Shown here: positions 36,730 through 49,379 of the stretch, piece after piece
Numbering within the stretch: position 1 is the first letter of the stretch
Layout: the number at the start of each line of letters is the position of its first letter
Assembly: GCA_030549775.1 (NCBI GenBank)
Contig: CM060177.1
Span: 31,524,014 to 31,588,013 of the forward strand
DNA length: 64,000 nt
Reading direction: 5' to 3'
Source of the DNA: Tamarix chinensis
Lineage: Eukaryota; Streptophyta; Magnoliopsida; Caryophyllales; Tamaricaceae
Notes under the pieces: generated by a model
What the model was told of the DNA's origin: nothing
Database searches by the model: none
The model's input: only the letters and a program-made list of their open reading frames with translations
Made by a program: the position numbers and the translations under genes

Positions 36730-39650
36730 CTTGTTAAATTAGTTACTAATAACTATGAATTATTTATTTATTTTTTCTTTTCTTTTGAGATATTGACATA
36801 TTAAGATTTGGAAACTTTGTTTGTTTGTATGAGTTTTGGTTTTAAAATTTTTTACATTGGTGAGTATAGTAGGATGATTTTTTTACTCTACCTTTTATTA
36901 ATAGAAAGTTTTAAAAGTTATTGATATTTTATATTTTTTTTTTTGAAAAAAATTAGAATTAATATTGAGTTTATAAAATTTTTATAATTTTATTATAAAC
37001 TTGAGGAATATTTTTACGTATCAATATAATATTTTAATTAATATTAAATATATAAAAGTATTTAAATAATAATAATTAACTTTTCTAAGAATTTTTTTCC
37101 TCTAAACCAAATGCTAAAAATACTTTTTAAGAATTAAATTTTTTACAAAATTTTATCAACAACTAAACAAAAGGAAAAAAATTCTTATTTATTTTCTTCT
37201 TATTTTTCTTTCTTTTTATCAAATCAAACAGAGCATTAGCAACCATGATTACATTTGAGTTGGTGATTCATCATTCACTGAAAAAAGAAAGGCACAAACC
37301 AAAACCAGCCTGACTCAGATAGCACCTCCCCTGCTTTTCATCTATGTACTGATACGTACCACCTTCTTTTGACGCCCCGCTTTTTCTCTCGCCCAGTAAA
37401 AACCGAGAACTTATAATTATCAAATTCATTCATATTCTTATCAATCCGGGCAGGTTCATACTTCATGCTACTTGACCAGTGCAAGTCCATTTATCGTCCG
37501 ATTATAAGTACGACTCTCTTTCTTACTTCCTTTTTCATTCATTTTTATTATACATAAGTCTATGATTGACGCGACTAGTTAGTTAGTTAAAGCACTAAAG
37601 TATGTATAAAAATATTACTTTATTTACATTAAAAAGTAAATTGTTTTATTAATTTATATAATTTTAATAAATTAATAAAAATAATTTTAAAATTATATTT
37701 ATATCTTTTATTAAAAAATAATGAATGAGCCATTAAGTTGGAAATAAGTAGAAAAAAGAAATAATATTTTTTAAAAAGTGATAAAGATTAATTTATTTGG
37801 TTAGTAGAAAATAAAAATGAAAGTTCTAATTTTTTTTTACCTTATTTTTTATGTACTTTTTAAGGAGATGACCTAATTAGATAGATATAATTAAGTTCTA
37901 CTTTATAGATAATCATTTAATTTTTATCTTTACTTCTATAAATAAAAAATAATTATATTTATCATTAAGGGGTATTATTATAATTTATATACTATTTTTT
38001 AGATAATATAATAATAAATTAAATATAAAATACTGATACTTCATAGGTAGTATAATAATAAATAAAATATAAAATTACATTACATTTAAGGGAAAAAAAT
38101 TCTAATAAAGTACTTTCATAAAAGTAAAATTTATTGAGAAATTTTAAATATACATACCAAACGATCCCAAAGTATTTAAAGTTCTTTCAAGTAAAGATTA
38201 AGATATTTAGATTTAAATAAACGTATCATTTAAATGATTCTAAAAGTTAATAAATTTTTTAATTGAATAAATAAAAAATTAGTTGAAATAGTCGTGTTAC
38301 ATAAGCAAACAGGCATAACCCGGTCGGAAATTATGTGATTTCCTAATTCTCGATTTTTGCCTAGGTAGTTTAAAATTATTTGTCCTGCCCCAAATAGTTT
38401 CTCCCCCACTAACAGCCTGTACGGTCCCTGTGCTTGCCTCCATCCCCATGTGATGCGAGGCCGTTGGCGATTACGACACCTTCGTTTGGTGAGTCTCCTC
38501 CAAAGAGTGTCTTCATCATCTCCGTTTAATTACGGGTCGTCCTACGATGTCCTGTACCGTACATTCTTTGTCGTAATGACCAAAAAGTCCCTGACGGCCT
38601 TTCGCAAAAATCAACTTGCAATTTTATAATTTCTCTATAATGGGCTCCTCCCTCCTCCTCCGCCTTATTTTATGTTTTATATTGGTTTAATTTTTCCACC
38701 TGATTTAAAATAAAATAAAAATATTTTAAAACTGTACACGATTAAGTATTAAATATATCTCTCATTATATTATTATCTTTTTTTAATTAATATCTAGTTA
38801 ATTTTTTAATCTTCACTTTAATGAAATTAATAAATGTAAGAATACAGTAGAAAAAAGGATTACAATTTTATCTTTAAATTATAAAATATCATTTGTATTA
38901 AAAGAAGAATACAATTTAAATCTGAATCATAGGACTTATTAGATTTAATTCATCCGATAAAATGAATTTTTTATTTAATATTTTTTACAAAAGTTTCATT
39001 CTTCGATTTCATCATAAATTTATCTACAGTAATCTTTTTTATTCTATAACTTTATACTTTATTATTTTTATTCTTATCCATATTATTTATTGAAATCTTA
39101 TCTTTATAAAATAAGACTTACGATCTTCTATAATTTTATAATTTATGTTGCATATACACTTGCCACTTCGTCTTTTATAGGTAGATATAAATTTATTAAA
39201 ACAATTCTTATATGATAGGAGGTATCATGTAAACATAAACACAATTAATATTCTTATATAGATAAAAAAATTATTGAAACAAATTTTTATGGGAGCTTCA
39301 TAACAATATTATCAGATAAATAGTGTTTAACAGATTATTTCAACGATTAACTAATGGCAAATTATATTAATTAATTTGGCTAATATATAATATTAATCAC
39401 ATAAATAAATAAATACGTTGGATGATATTAGCTGAAAATTTATAGCGATGCGCAATAGATGATAGAATGTATAAAATATTTTTTAAAAACTAACTCTATA
39501 TAAATTAATTTAAAATACTTTTATTTCAATTACATGTTCTGAAAAAATTAAATATTTGACGTAGTCCAAGATCTGATTTTGAAATACCATACTGATTTAA
39601 TTTAAATATTTTTCTAAGTGCCAGCGGCCACGGAACGACAAGAGAAAAGG
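36730..39650. other. AT-rich intergenic DNA; MITE-like fragments only
   Basis: No gene was recognised. CAAATCAAACAG at about 37202-37213 resembles the MITE ends at 10592-10627. The stretch 37600-37720 resembles the Stowaway-like pair at 48622 and 50829 (for example TAATTTTAAAATTATA). 38320-38680 is less AT-rich and may hold old gene-flank DNA, but no exon was seen. Confidence 0.4.
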
Positions 39651-40020
39651 AGTAATGCTATATACCCAAACTTTAAATCCAAACTCAAATCCAAACTTTT
39701 TTTAAAATATACATATTAATACACTAATTTTATTTTTTATTAATAATTAAATAATATAAATTACTAATAATATAATATAAAATAAAATTATGACATAAAA
39801 ATACCTTAAATTTATTATTAGCATTATTTCTATTATAATTATCATTATTATTGTTATTATAATAAAAAAGATTTATACTTTTTTTTATAGTATATATTTT
39901 TTATTTTGTATTATTATTAGTTTATATTACTTATTTATTTAAAAAAAAAATGTATTAATATGTATATTTTTAAAAAAGTTTGGGTTTAAGTTTGGGTTTA
40001 AAGTTTGGGTAAGTAGCAAT
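39651..40020. mobile_element. MITE with long terminal inverted repeats, upstream of the F-box gene
   Basis: The left end AATGCTATATACCCAAACTT and following bases to about 39723 match the reverse complement of 39950-40020, giving about 65 bp of inverted repeat with few mismatches. Shared blocks are ACCCAAACTTTAAA, CCAAACTTTTTT and ATACATATTAATACA. The core is AT-rich and non-coding. Purine-rich flanks (AGAAAAGG and AGAAAAAAGG) may be a decayed target duplication. Superfamily is uncertain; Mutator-like is possible. Confidence 0.8.
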
Positions 40021-40264
40021 TTTTTAGAAAAAAGGGCCGAGATACTATGATAGATGTAAATATGAAAAAGCGTGGGGGCAACATTGTCTACAACCACACT
40101 GACAAAGACCAACAGACCCAACTTTGACAAGATGCCCACAGGGATGAGAAAGTAATTTAATATCCATTCCGTCCTTCTTCTCCGGTCCGTGCCTAACTGC
40201 CCTTCCCCAGCTCCCAGCAGCTTTCTTCTGGTAACGGTAGCTTCCCCATCATCTCCTTATCAAA

Positions 40265-40400
40265 ACCACAGTCTCCAACTCTCTCTCGCTGCCCATCTGC
40301 AGTTGTCCGCATTCTAGCTGTCTAGGCTTTCGATCTTTGAAGCTCCCCCACCCCCTCTCACATAATCTTCAGTTGTCATAAATACATAAAGCTAAAATCA
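40265..40400 (+). promoter_or_regulatory. Pyrimidine-rich 5' leader of the F-box gene
   Basis: A CT-rich stretch (including CTCTCTCTCGCTGCCC near 40278) precedes the ATG, as is common in plant 5' UTRs. I could not place a TATA box or transcription start with confidence. Confidence 0.35.
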
Positions 40401-43400
40401 ATGAAGAAGCAGAAATTAATGGCAGAAACACCCTGTACCACCACCGTCACCAACAGCTGCAATCCTTTTGATCTCCTATCTGAAGAGATCATATTCGCAA
40501 TCCTCAATTACCTTAGCTCTAACTCACTTGACAAAAAATCATTCTCCTTAGTCTGCAAATCCTTCTACTCAGTCGAATCCAAACACCGCAAGAACCTCAA
40601 ACCTCTCCGTTCTGAGCTCCTAACGTCACTCATAAATCGATATCCATCAATTTCTAAGCTCGATTTAACTCTCTGTCCACGAATCACGGATAATTCACTG
40701 TCGATTTTGTCGAGGGCGTACAAAGATTCGCTGCGTTCGATCGATTTGTCCAGATCAAAGATGTTTACGAGTAATGGGTTGTCGGATGTTGTGGCTTATT
40801 GTGTGAATCTAGTGGAGATTGATTTGTCGAATTGTACGGACCTGAGGGACTCTGCTGCGGCTGCGATTGCGGCGGCGAAGAACTTAGAAAAGTTGTGGCT
40901 GACAAGGTGTAAGATGATCACGGATATTGGTATTGGTTGCATAGCGGTTGGGTGTGAGAAATTGAAATTGTTGAGTTTGAAATGGTGTCTGGGGGTCGGT
41001 GATTTAGGAGTTGGTTTGATTGCTGTGAAATGCAAAGATATCCGAACCCTTGATCTTTCTTACTTGCCGGTAATTCTTATTCCCTTCTAGCTATTTAGTA
41101 TCGTCTGGAAAAAAAAAAAAAAACCATTGCTGTCTGTGTCTAGAAATGGTTTTCTTTGTCAGATTTTATGGTTGTTCTTATTTTTGATTTGTCCGTGAAT
41201 GAACATTATTTATTTCTATTATATTTATGTATGGTATTTTATGTAAAACTTTCAATTGGTCATTCTCTCTGTGTGTTCAATTTTGGAACTGATAGGATAA
41301 CCGTTTGTTGATCATTTTTAGTTACGTTTCTTAGCTGTGATTCTGGTTTGGTATTGGTGATATTGAAAGATACTTCTATTGGTTTGTGGGGGATGCGATG
41401 GTGATGATAAATATGAAAATCAAAAGTTGACGGCACTAGGATCATCCTGTCTAAACATAGAAATCTCTATTGATCATGTTTCTTGCTGAAATTTTGCAGA
41501 AATTCAACTGGGGCTGATAGATTGGCATGTTGTCCGAAAGTTCATGGAAGCTTCTGAATTTATTTATTAATTGATATGAGTGGTTTTGTATGCAGTATGA
41601 TATTCATACTAAATTGCTGGACAGGTAAAGTAGTTTTGTAGTGTCCATGCGGGGATTGATAGATATATAATAGTGGAAACTTGTTGATTTAATGACTAAC
41701 CAACCTTGGAAGTTTGTTTTCATGTTCTTTTGTCGATCGTAAAGAAGATGTTGATCTTTTCAATGCTTTGGAAATGTATTTACCCAGATGATTCCAGAAT
41801 ATGATTTAGGCCCTGGTGTTGGGTTTCCTATCAACCTCGCAATTTCCTTTTCCTGACTTTTTGCAGATCACAAACAAATGTTTGCCAGCCATATTGAAAT
41901 TACAATATCTTGAAGATTTGGTTCTAGAAGGATGTTTTGCAATTGATGATGAGAGCCTTGTTGTCCTTAAGCAAGGTTCCAAATCACTCAAGGTATATAC
42001 ATTTGTAAAGAGTAATGACCCTTTGCAAGAATTCATTAAGTCAGATAAAACAAATTTATTGTGGAAACTTTAAGGACTGTCTCATCGTGTCAGCAGTGCG
42101 CCTAATTTGGTCATGTGTTTTTCCACAGAGTCTTGATGTGTCAAGTTGTCAAAAAGTCACTCATGTTGGTTTGTCCTATCTGATAAGTGGAAATGGTTGT
42201 CTACGCCAGCTAGTACTAGCATATGGTTCTCCAGTAAGCAGAGTTTTGTTCCCATATCTCGTCAGCTTGTTGTCATGAGGATTCTCGCTATTCTCTTTAT
42301 TCATGATGTTCTCATTCTTTCAGGTCACTCTTGATCTAGCCGGGTGTATGCAAAGGCTCTCAAAATTGCAGTCAATCAAATTAGATGGCTGCCTAGTCAC
42401 ATCTGTGGGCCTTAAAGCCATAGGCAATTTTTGCATGTCATTGAGGGAATTGAGCTTAAGTAAATGCATTGGTGTCACAGATGAAAGTCTTTCATCAATT
42501 GTGACAAAACACACGGAGCTGAGGAAGCTAGATATCACATGTTGTAGAAAGATAACTGATATTTCCATCACTCATATTACGATGTCATGCATGTTGCTGA
42601 CCTCTCTAAGGATGGAATTATGCAGCATGGTTCCTAAAGAAGCCTTTGCCTTGATTGGACAGAGATGTCATTTGCTCGAGGAACTTGACCTCACAGATAA
42701 TGAGATTGATGATGAAGGTTTACTTTTGTGCCTTGGTCATTATTTTCCCGACAGGGTTGTGGTTACTTTACCCACGTGCTTATATTTAGAGTTTACTGTT
42801 TCAGGTCTCAAGTCCATCTCTAGCTGTACAAACCTCACAAGCTTAAAGCTTGGAATTTGCCATAATATAACTGATGAAGGGTTAGCACAAGTGGGCATGA
42901 GCTGCTCCAAGCTCGTGGAGCTTGATTTATACAGGTTGGGGGACAAAAATTTTCAAGTGGCATTTTTCCAAGCGCATAAGCTTAAGCTACTAAATTGTCA
43001 TTTATCTTAATGTCTCATCTCTCTGCCTATGGTCTGTCAGGTCAATTGAAATCACAGATTCAGGCATCCTTGCAATTGCTGGTGGTTGTCCGGGCTTGGA
43101 AATGATAAATGTGTCTTACTGCAAGGAAATTAGTGATGGATCTTTGATTTCACTGTCAAAATGCTCAAATCTAAATACGTTGGAGTGCCGGGGATGTCCT
43201 CTTATCTCATCATTGGGCCTTATGGCTGTTGCTGTTGGATGTAGACAGCTTACCAACTTAGACATTAAGAAGTGCTACAATGTCAACGATCTTGGAATGA
43301 TATCACTCGCTCATTTTTTGCAAAACCTAAGACAGGTAATGGTCAACCTCTGATCCCGAACTTGGAACTAGAATACTAATCCAGTAAATTACCGACTTGA

Positions 43401-43856
43401 GATTGATTCCTTTCTCTCTCTTCATTTTTTGCAGATAAATTTGTCATACTCTTCAATCACAGATGTGGGCCTTTTGTCTCTTTCTAGTATAAGTTGTCTT
43501 CAGGTCATGACTATCTTGCACTTAAAGGGATTGACACCAAGTGGACTCGCTGCTGTTTTATTGGCTTGTGGAGGACTGACAAAAGTCAAGCTTCACGCTT
43601 CCTTCAAAACCTTGTTGCCCCCACAGCTTGTCGAGCATCTTGAGGCTCGTGGTTGTGTATTCCAATGGAGACAAAAAGAATTCCAGGTCGCTGATTTAAT
43701 ATGCATCATCTTTCGATTGTTCACGTACGTAGGCCTGAATGTATGATCGTCTTCATTTTATTATTTTACCGAGCTTTCTACGTTGATTGCCAACAGGATG
43801 AGCTGGACTCCAAATGTTGGAAGTTGCAGTTGGACGACATGGAAGATGATTCCTGA
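40401..43856 (+). CDS. FBL3: F-box/leucine-rich-repeat protein of the FBL3/RAE1 type
   Basis: Eight exons: 40401-41069, 41867-41992, 42129-42233, 42324-42717, 42805-42934, 43041-43335, 43435-43686 and 43797-43856, all GT-AG and in frame, giving 676 residues. The F-box is at about residues 21-60 ([18 protein letters not shown], then [15 protein letters not shown]). The rest is a row of cysteine-type LRRs (for example [37 protein letters not shown]). It ends [12 protein letters not shown]. Length, exon wording and the MKK start agree with Arabidopsis At5g01720 (about 665 residues). The family acts as substrate receptor of SCF E3 ubiquitin ligases; the Arabidopsis protein (RAE1) targets the transcription factor STOP1, which controls aluminium and low-pH responses. 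Orthology is inferred from sequence resemblance only. The first ATG was chosen because it aligns with the family start. No defect was seen, so the gene looks intact. Confidence 0.93.
42718..42804 (+). other. 87-bp intron of the F-box gene that is open in frame
   Basis: Donor GAAG/GTTTAC and acceptor TTTCAG/GTCTC join DNEIDDEG to LKSISS, as the family alignment requires. The intron is 87 bases (29 codons) and has no stop in the gene frame, so a retained form would insert 29 residues into the LRR region. Confidence 0.85.
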
Positions 43857-44700
43857 ATCTCTTCATCGAAGGTCAAACCATATGGAAGAGAGCGATACCT
43901 GATTATCATTGAATAATGGATTCTGGAACCCAGTTTTTGCTAGCTTGATGCGTTTAGAATTTTGGAAGAATAGAGCTGTTAAAAAACGTAGCTATCGAAG
44001 TTTTCTTTACAGCAGATAAATTCACGTGTTTGCATAAAGCTTTTAAAGAGGAAGGCCAAGTTTGTGCAAAACAAGAAACTTCAGAGGCTTACAGGAAAGA
44101 AACTGCTGAAGCAAGACCTTTTCATTCATGATGACATCTAAGAGCAAATTGGAGGACTTCGTTTCTTAAAGCTCGCAGAAACTCTTATGTTTGGGTTACT
44201 TAATTTTAACTCCGCAGCGTTGGATCTGTCACCACCAACACCGATCAATATCTCATCTTACCAAGAGGGCTATGACGATAGGAAATAATGCTCCCCTTCC
44301 CCCCCCCCCTCCGAACACCGAAGATATGTAGTCTGTAGGATTTTCAATTTTTATAGGTTCTGTTTCTGAATACAAACTATAGGCACAAGGTATTGGCGCA
44401 TAGAAAATCTCATCGCCGGCAGGATAAACATTGTCAGCGCAAGGACATAATGGATAATTATTTATGTACTCTACTCTCAAATCCCCACCATCCCCCTGGA
44501 CAAAGTTTGTCCGAGTTCGAATTTCGAAGTTTCCTTATCTCGATCATAAATTTGTTATAAAAATATATATAATTTGTTATGTACCGCGTCACTCTAAATG
44601 GCAGTATCAATACCATCACCATCTGCCTGACCTGTTTGAGCTCCGGGCTGTTTCAGCTACTATATGTCCTTGATCCAACAATCATGTTATCTTCAACTGT
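43857..44700 (+). other. 3' flank of the F-box gene
   Basis: It contains the probable 3' UTR, a poly-C run near 44300-44311 and AT-rich ends. No further coding sequence was recognised. The exact poly-A site is not clear. Confidence 0.4.
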
Positions 44701-46880
44701 CTCCATGGTCAACTTTGGTCTCGAGTCCAATTATTATCCTCCATTTATATAAGAGTTTCTACGAATTTTTACTATAGTCTAATTGTAAAATTATATTTTA
44801 CAAAATATAATATTTTGAAAATAAAATTTAACTATTAATATATTTTAATATATATTCATAAAAATTATAAAATTATAATATCATAAAAATACTTTTCAAT
44901 ATAATTATAACAATTATACTTTTTATTATTATTATAATATATTATACTTTTATATTATAATATATTATGTTTGAGAAAAATAAATAACTAAAATTTATCA
45001 TTAAAATCGTAAAAATTTCCTTGTAGAGATAGAGAGTACCAAATAATACTACTCCTTACCGATGTAGTCTACCAATTATCAAGTAATGATAACCAAAAAC
45101 TAAGCCTGCGACTAGAGATGATATTATATCTGTCCCTTGCGATAGATATCATCCATATTACACAAATAAACATGCACAATATATACTCCCATTTTATTTT
45201 TATTTTTTATAGTTACCATCAAGTTTTTCAAAAATAAATGTTCATAATTAATTTCTTTGAAACTATAATACAATATAATATAAAAATATACTTGTTATAT
45301 TTGTGTTGAAAAAAAACTTTCAAAATATTATATTTTTATAATTTATATTAATATATATCAATAGTTAACGTTTATTCTTAACATATATGATGACAAGAAT
45401 CTGAAAAAATGAGGGATTATGTACAAATATGAATGTCACATGACAGATTTTATCTATATTTTGCAAATAAACCTACACCACCATATGTATATATAAATAT
45501 ATCTATTACTTATTTTTATATTCTCTCATTTACATTATTGAAAGTTACATATACATCATATATACATGTTCACATTCTTCAATCATAAATTCATGACGGT
45601 GGCTATAATTCTCAATTACTTTTGCTCATAAATCCCCTAGATTTATTCTCCAAATCATTTTAGTTTCCATTGTTTTGTATGACTCATCCTTCCTACATGA
45701 GCAGCTTTTAAAAACCAACCAAGATATGACTACAAACACGTCGATCCAATCAGTTTTAGTATTGTGAATTCCATCCTATACCTTCTAACGAAACATTGTG
45801 ATTAATTGTAGGAATGCAACCCCAATCTCGCAGAAGCTACTGGTTGCATTCTTTGTGATTGATCATGATTTCATTAGTTGTGGAACTTGAGTCGCGCATG
45901 CTATTTACTTAGCCTAAAGCGAAATGTAGAGATGATAATGAGGTGGGGCGAGGACCCATCCCCATCTTGGAACCCAAAACACACATAAGGTTTCAAATCC
46001 ACCTTATTTTTTTGATTTTTGTCAACAAAGATTTTCCACTTTGACATTCATAAGGACTAGATCTCCATCCTCATCTTGATCCCTAAATCAAATCATTGTC
46101 CTCGTCCTCGAAACTGAAAAATGCTCCAGAGTGGCAATTTCTTGATGAGGCTCAAAACCCGTGAAAAAATTTTATCTCTAGCAAAAAGTGAAGCATTTGC
46201 ATTTAGAAAATAACCCGTGGACATGGTTAGAGCTAAAAATCAAGTAGGTTGGGCCACTATTAGGTTGGATCGGCTAGATTTTGCAATGCCTCATTTTCTA
46301 TAAACCCTAATTAAGAACCTAATTGTAAATTAATGTGTTATGTAAATTTGATAATAGAAATAATAGGAGGATAATATGTGTTTGATGTATTAATTATGTG
46401 TGTTTAGTTTAGGGTCAATGGTTTAGGTCAACTAAGTTAACAATAGGAGATCATGGTTTTGGTGTTGATGTTAGGTGGTAGACCAACGCGTATGGTTCGG
46501 ATGACCGAGTATTGAGGCATAGTTGGTAGCATTGGGGGGTCTAGGAAAATGACTAACCATCAACCAGGGATTGTCCGAAAGCCAGGTTGTGTGATTTTTA
46601 TGTGCATTTTGTGTTGTTTTAATTTTGTAGGTCCTTTCTTTCATCTTTGTTGACATTCTACCAACCTCTCCTTACCTTAGATCAAATTGGTACCTGTTCT
46701 CTTACCTTTCTCCAAGATCTTAACCATAATTACATCACTTTTGATAGAAAAGTGAAGAGAGTTGATCCCTCCTTTTTCTCTTATTATGTGCCACTCATTG
46801 GTTGTGTATGACTCTTTTCTTATTTGTTTTTTATTTATGATTATTATTATGGTCTTGTTGTTTTATTATTTTTTATTCTA
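44700..46880. other. AT-rich intergenic DNA; weak transposon traces
   Basis: 45176-45420 has weak Stowaway-like ends (TACTCCC and GAGGGATTA). 45927-46085 has weak hAT-like ends without a matching target duplication. No gene was recognised. Confidence 0.3.
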
Positions 46881-47540
46881 ATTATATTGTTGGATTTTTA
46901 TATTTTTAGCGAGAAGAATGTATAGTTGGGAACTAGGGCTTGTGGTGCTCTTCTTTTTTTCTTCTTCTTCTTCTTCTTTTTTTTTTTGCCTTGAAGAAGG
47001 TAACCCATATGTTTCTACTAACTGTATTATATGGTATCCTTTGGAATGTTTGGCTTTAGATTGGATTCTTAGTTTAGTAGTTGCCTTCATACACTACCCT
47101 TAATCATTGGAAATACCTTTAGGATGTTGGTTGATAGTTACCTTAATACAATATCCTAGCGTTTATGAAATATGAAATGACTATTTTGGAAATGAATTGG
47201 TTTATTTAGTTCTATATATAACAAACTATATTGGTAACATAAGCATATGGCTTTGGTGATAATTATGTTCTACTATGATTAATCGTATTTCATATTATAT
47301 GTATTATTGATTAAATTATACCATGTTTTCTCTTATGATACCTTATATATTTTTCTTGTGACCTTTACATGATTAGTGTTGTGTAATTGGTTTACTCAAT
47401 ACTGTTGTATTGATAGGTTTCGTTTCATGGCTCGCTGCCTATATAATGGACACTTGTGATTTTTTTAGAATTACTTTAAGGGTATTGATTGATGGCTAGG
47501 GTTTGGGATTGAGAGTAGGGTTATTTGGTATCCGCTCCGG
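46880..47540 (+). repeat. Diverged copy of the 16.7-17.4 kb LTR-like repeat
   Basis: The stretch from about 47160 to 47510 follows 17030-17425 in the same order. Shared phrases include GATATGAAATGA-like text, CATAAGCATnnG, GATnATTATGTTCT, CTTATGATAC, GTGACnTTTnCATG and AATGGACA. Both are in plus orientation, so this is an older copy of the same element. Confidence 0.55.
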
Positions 47541-48559
47541 CATTTTTTGATGTGGATATTCTTTGAGTCTTGTGTCCTTTATGTATTTATTTTCTCTTGT
47601 AGGTTAAAACTTTGTTGATTAATACCTTTTGTGTATATCAAAACAATTATAATATGTAATATAATATATACACCTTTTCTTATAATTATTGTTATTAATT
47701 TAAGCGGAGTAATGTTTTAGTCTTAGTATTTAGTATAAAAAATGATAGAGGAAATATGTTTAGGTTAGCTTGGATCATTTATCTTCTTAGATCAGATTTG
47801 GGTCATCTTATATCATCTAACAAATTAGGATTGGGTTAATTGAGATTGATAGTTTTAGGTTTGAATAACTTCTGGTAATTCTACCTTTTTGGGTAATGTT
47901 TGATTCAGGTTCTAATAATTTAATGTTCAGATAAGCTTGGGTTATTTTATATTTCAAATCAATTCAAGATAAGTTTAGGTTAAGCTATCATTCATTTCAT
48001 GTTTAATTTTGGTTCGAGTCAAGACGTATTATTTTACCATTCAAAAGGTAATAAAATTAGGCTATTTTGATTTAGCATATTTCATATTGTTTTATCTATT
48101 TTTTAAGATATGGGTATGTTTGAATTCAAATTTATTTATGTTATTTTTTTTTATCATTAGGTTATCTTTCTGAGTTGACGACATGTCCGTTAATGAAGAT
48201 ATTTCAAATGGGAAAAAAAATTCTCCTTCAAATTAATTTAGTGCATTTACCTTTTGTAAAACTATTTTTTAATTTTTCATCTCTAATTCTTAATGGGTAA
48301 TATAAAAATAATTATCCATATGAAACAAAAATAGTGTATTTATTCATTTATACAAAGAAATTAATATTTAAGTAAAAAAAATTAAAAAAATTATCTACTT
48401 TTAGATCATAAACAACGACGATGACAATGATGAGAGTAACAACAAGGAGCCATATAAAGAATGAACAATACAAGCAACAACATTCACAACAATAATAATT
48501 ATAATAGCAATAATACTAATATCTGAGTAGGACTAATATAGGATTAGTAACAAACTTAC

Positions 48560-48606
<47 letters not shown>
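48560..48606. repeat. (AAT)n microsatellite
   Basis: About fifteen AAT units, directly next to a Stowaway-like MITE. Confidence 0.95.
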
Positions 48607-48607
<1 letters not shown>

Positions 48608-48621
48608 TAATACTACTATTA

Positions 48622-48867
48622 CTTTCTTTGTATAAAAAAGAAAGTCGTTTTAATAATTTATACACCTTTTAAGGAACTAATAAGTATAATTTTAAAATTA
48701 TACTTACATCATTCATTAAAATATATCAAAATATTTAATGCATAGATAATGAAAGAAAAAAGGGTGAGATTAAAAATGAAAACTACATTTTGACTTTTTT
48801 AAAGTAACTTTATTTTTGTATATAAAATATTGGTGATATAATAACTTATTTTTTCATACAGATGTAG
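48622..48867. mobile_element. Stowaway-like MITE, copy A
   Basis: The left end CTTTCTTTGTATAAAAAAGA and the reverse complement of the right end (CTACATCTGTATGAAAAAAT) match along about 35 bases with mismatches. A TA dinucleotide flanks both ends (48620-48621, 48868-48869). The interior is AT-rich and resembles copy B at 50829. Confidence 0.6.
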
Positions 48868-49145
48868 TATAAGAATTAAGTTTTTCACAATAATAATAAT
48901 AATAATGGTAGTACTAAGAAAATAAAAATATTGCTATTAGTTGTAGTAGTAATTATAATTACCGCTACTATTGACACCACCAGTGACAATATTAATCATA
49001 GTTACAAAAGGAGGAGTGGCGGTGGTAGTGGTAACGAGGACACTAACAATAATAACACTTTTGATAATAATGATAATAGTCATGATAATTATATAAGTAA
49101 TAATAGTAATAGTAATAGTAATATCTAATATAAATTATAATAATA

Positions 49146-49379
49146 TTCCCTTTGCTTCATAATATAGGTCATTTTTAATTCTATAAATAAACTTTGAATC
49201 CTAATATTTTTTAATACATATTAATAAATATAAATAAAAATAACATTATAAAAAATACTTTTAGATACAAATATAACCATTATATTTTTATATCTTGATT
49301 TATAATATTTTAATAGAAATTAAGGGCTAAAGTTCAACCTCAAAATCCATAAATGACTTATATTATAAAATGGAAAGAA
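49146..49379. mobile_element. Stowaway-like MITE, 234 bp
   Basis: The left TTCCCTTTGCTTCATAATAT and the right reverse complement TTCTTTCCATTTTATAATAT continue into a shared GTCATTT. TA flanks both ends. No coding potential. The size and TA target fit Tc1/mariner-type MITEs. Confidence 0.75.

Noticed and set aside
37190..37220. Right terminus of the Harbinger element
   Set aside because: It looks like a MITE end followed by TTA, but no matching left end was found, so it was not assigned.
42740..42946. Minus-strand open frame inside the F-box gene
   Set aside because: Shadow of the spliced plus-strand gene.
45927..46085. Possible hAT element (TAGAGATG...ATCCCTA)
   Set aside because: End similarity is weak and the 8-bp flanks do not match.
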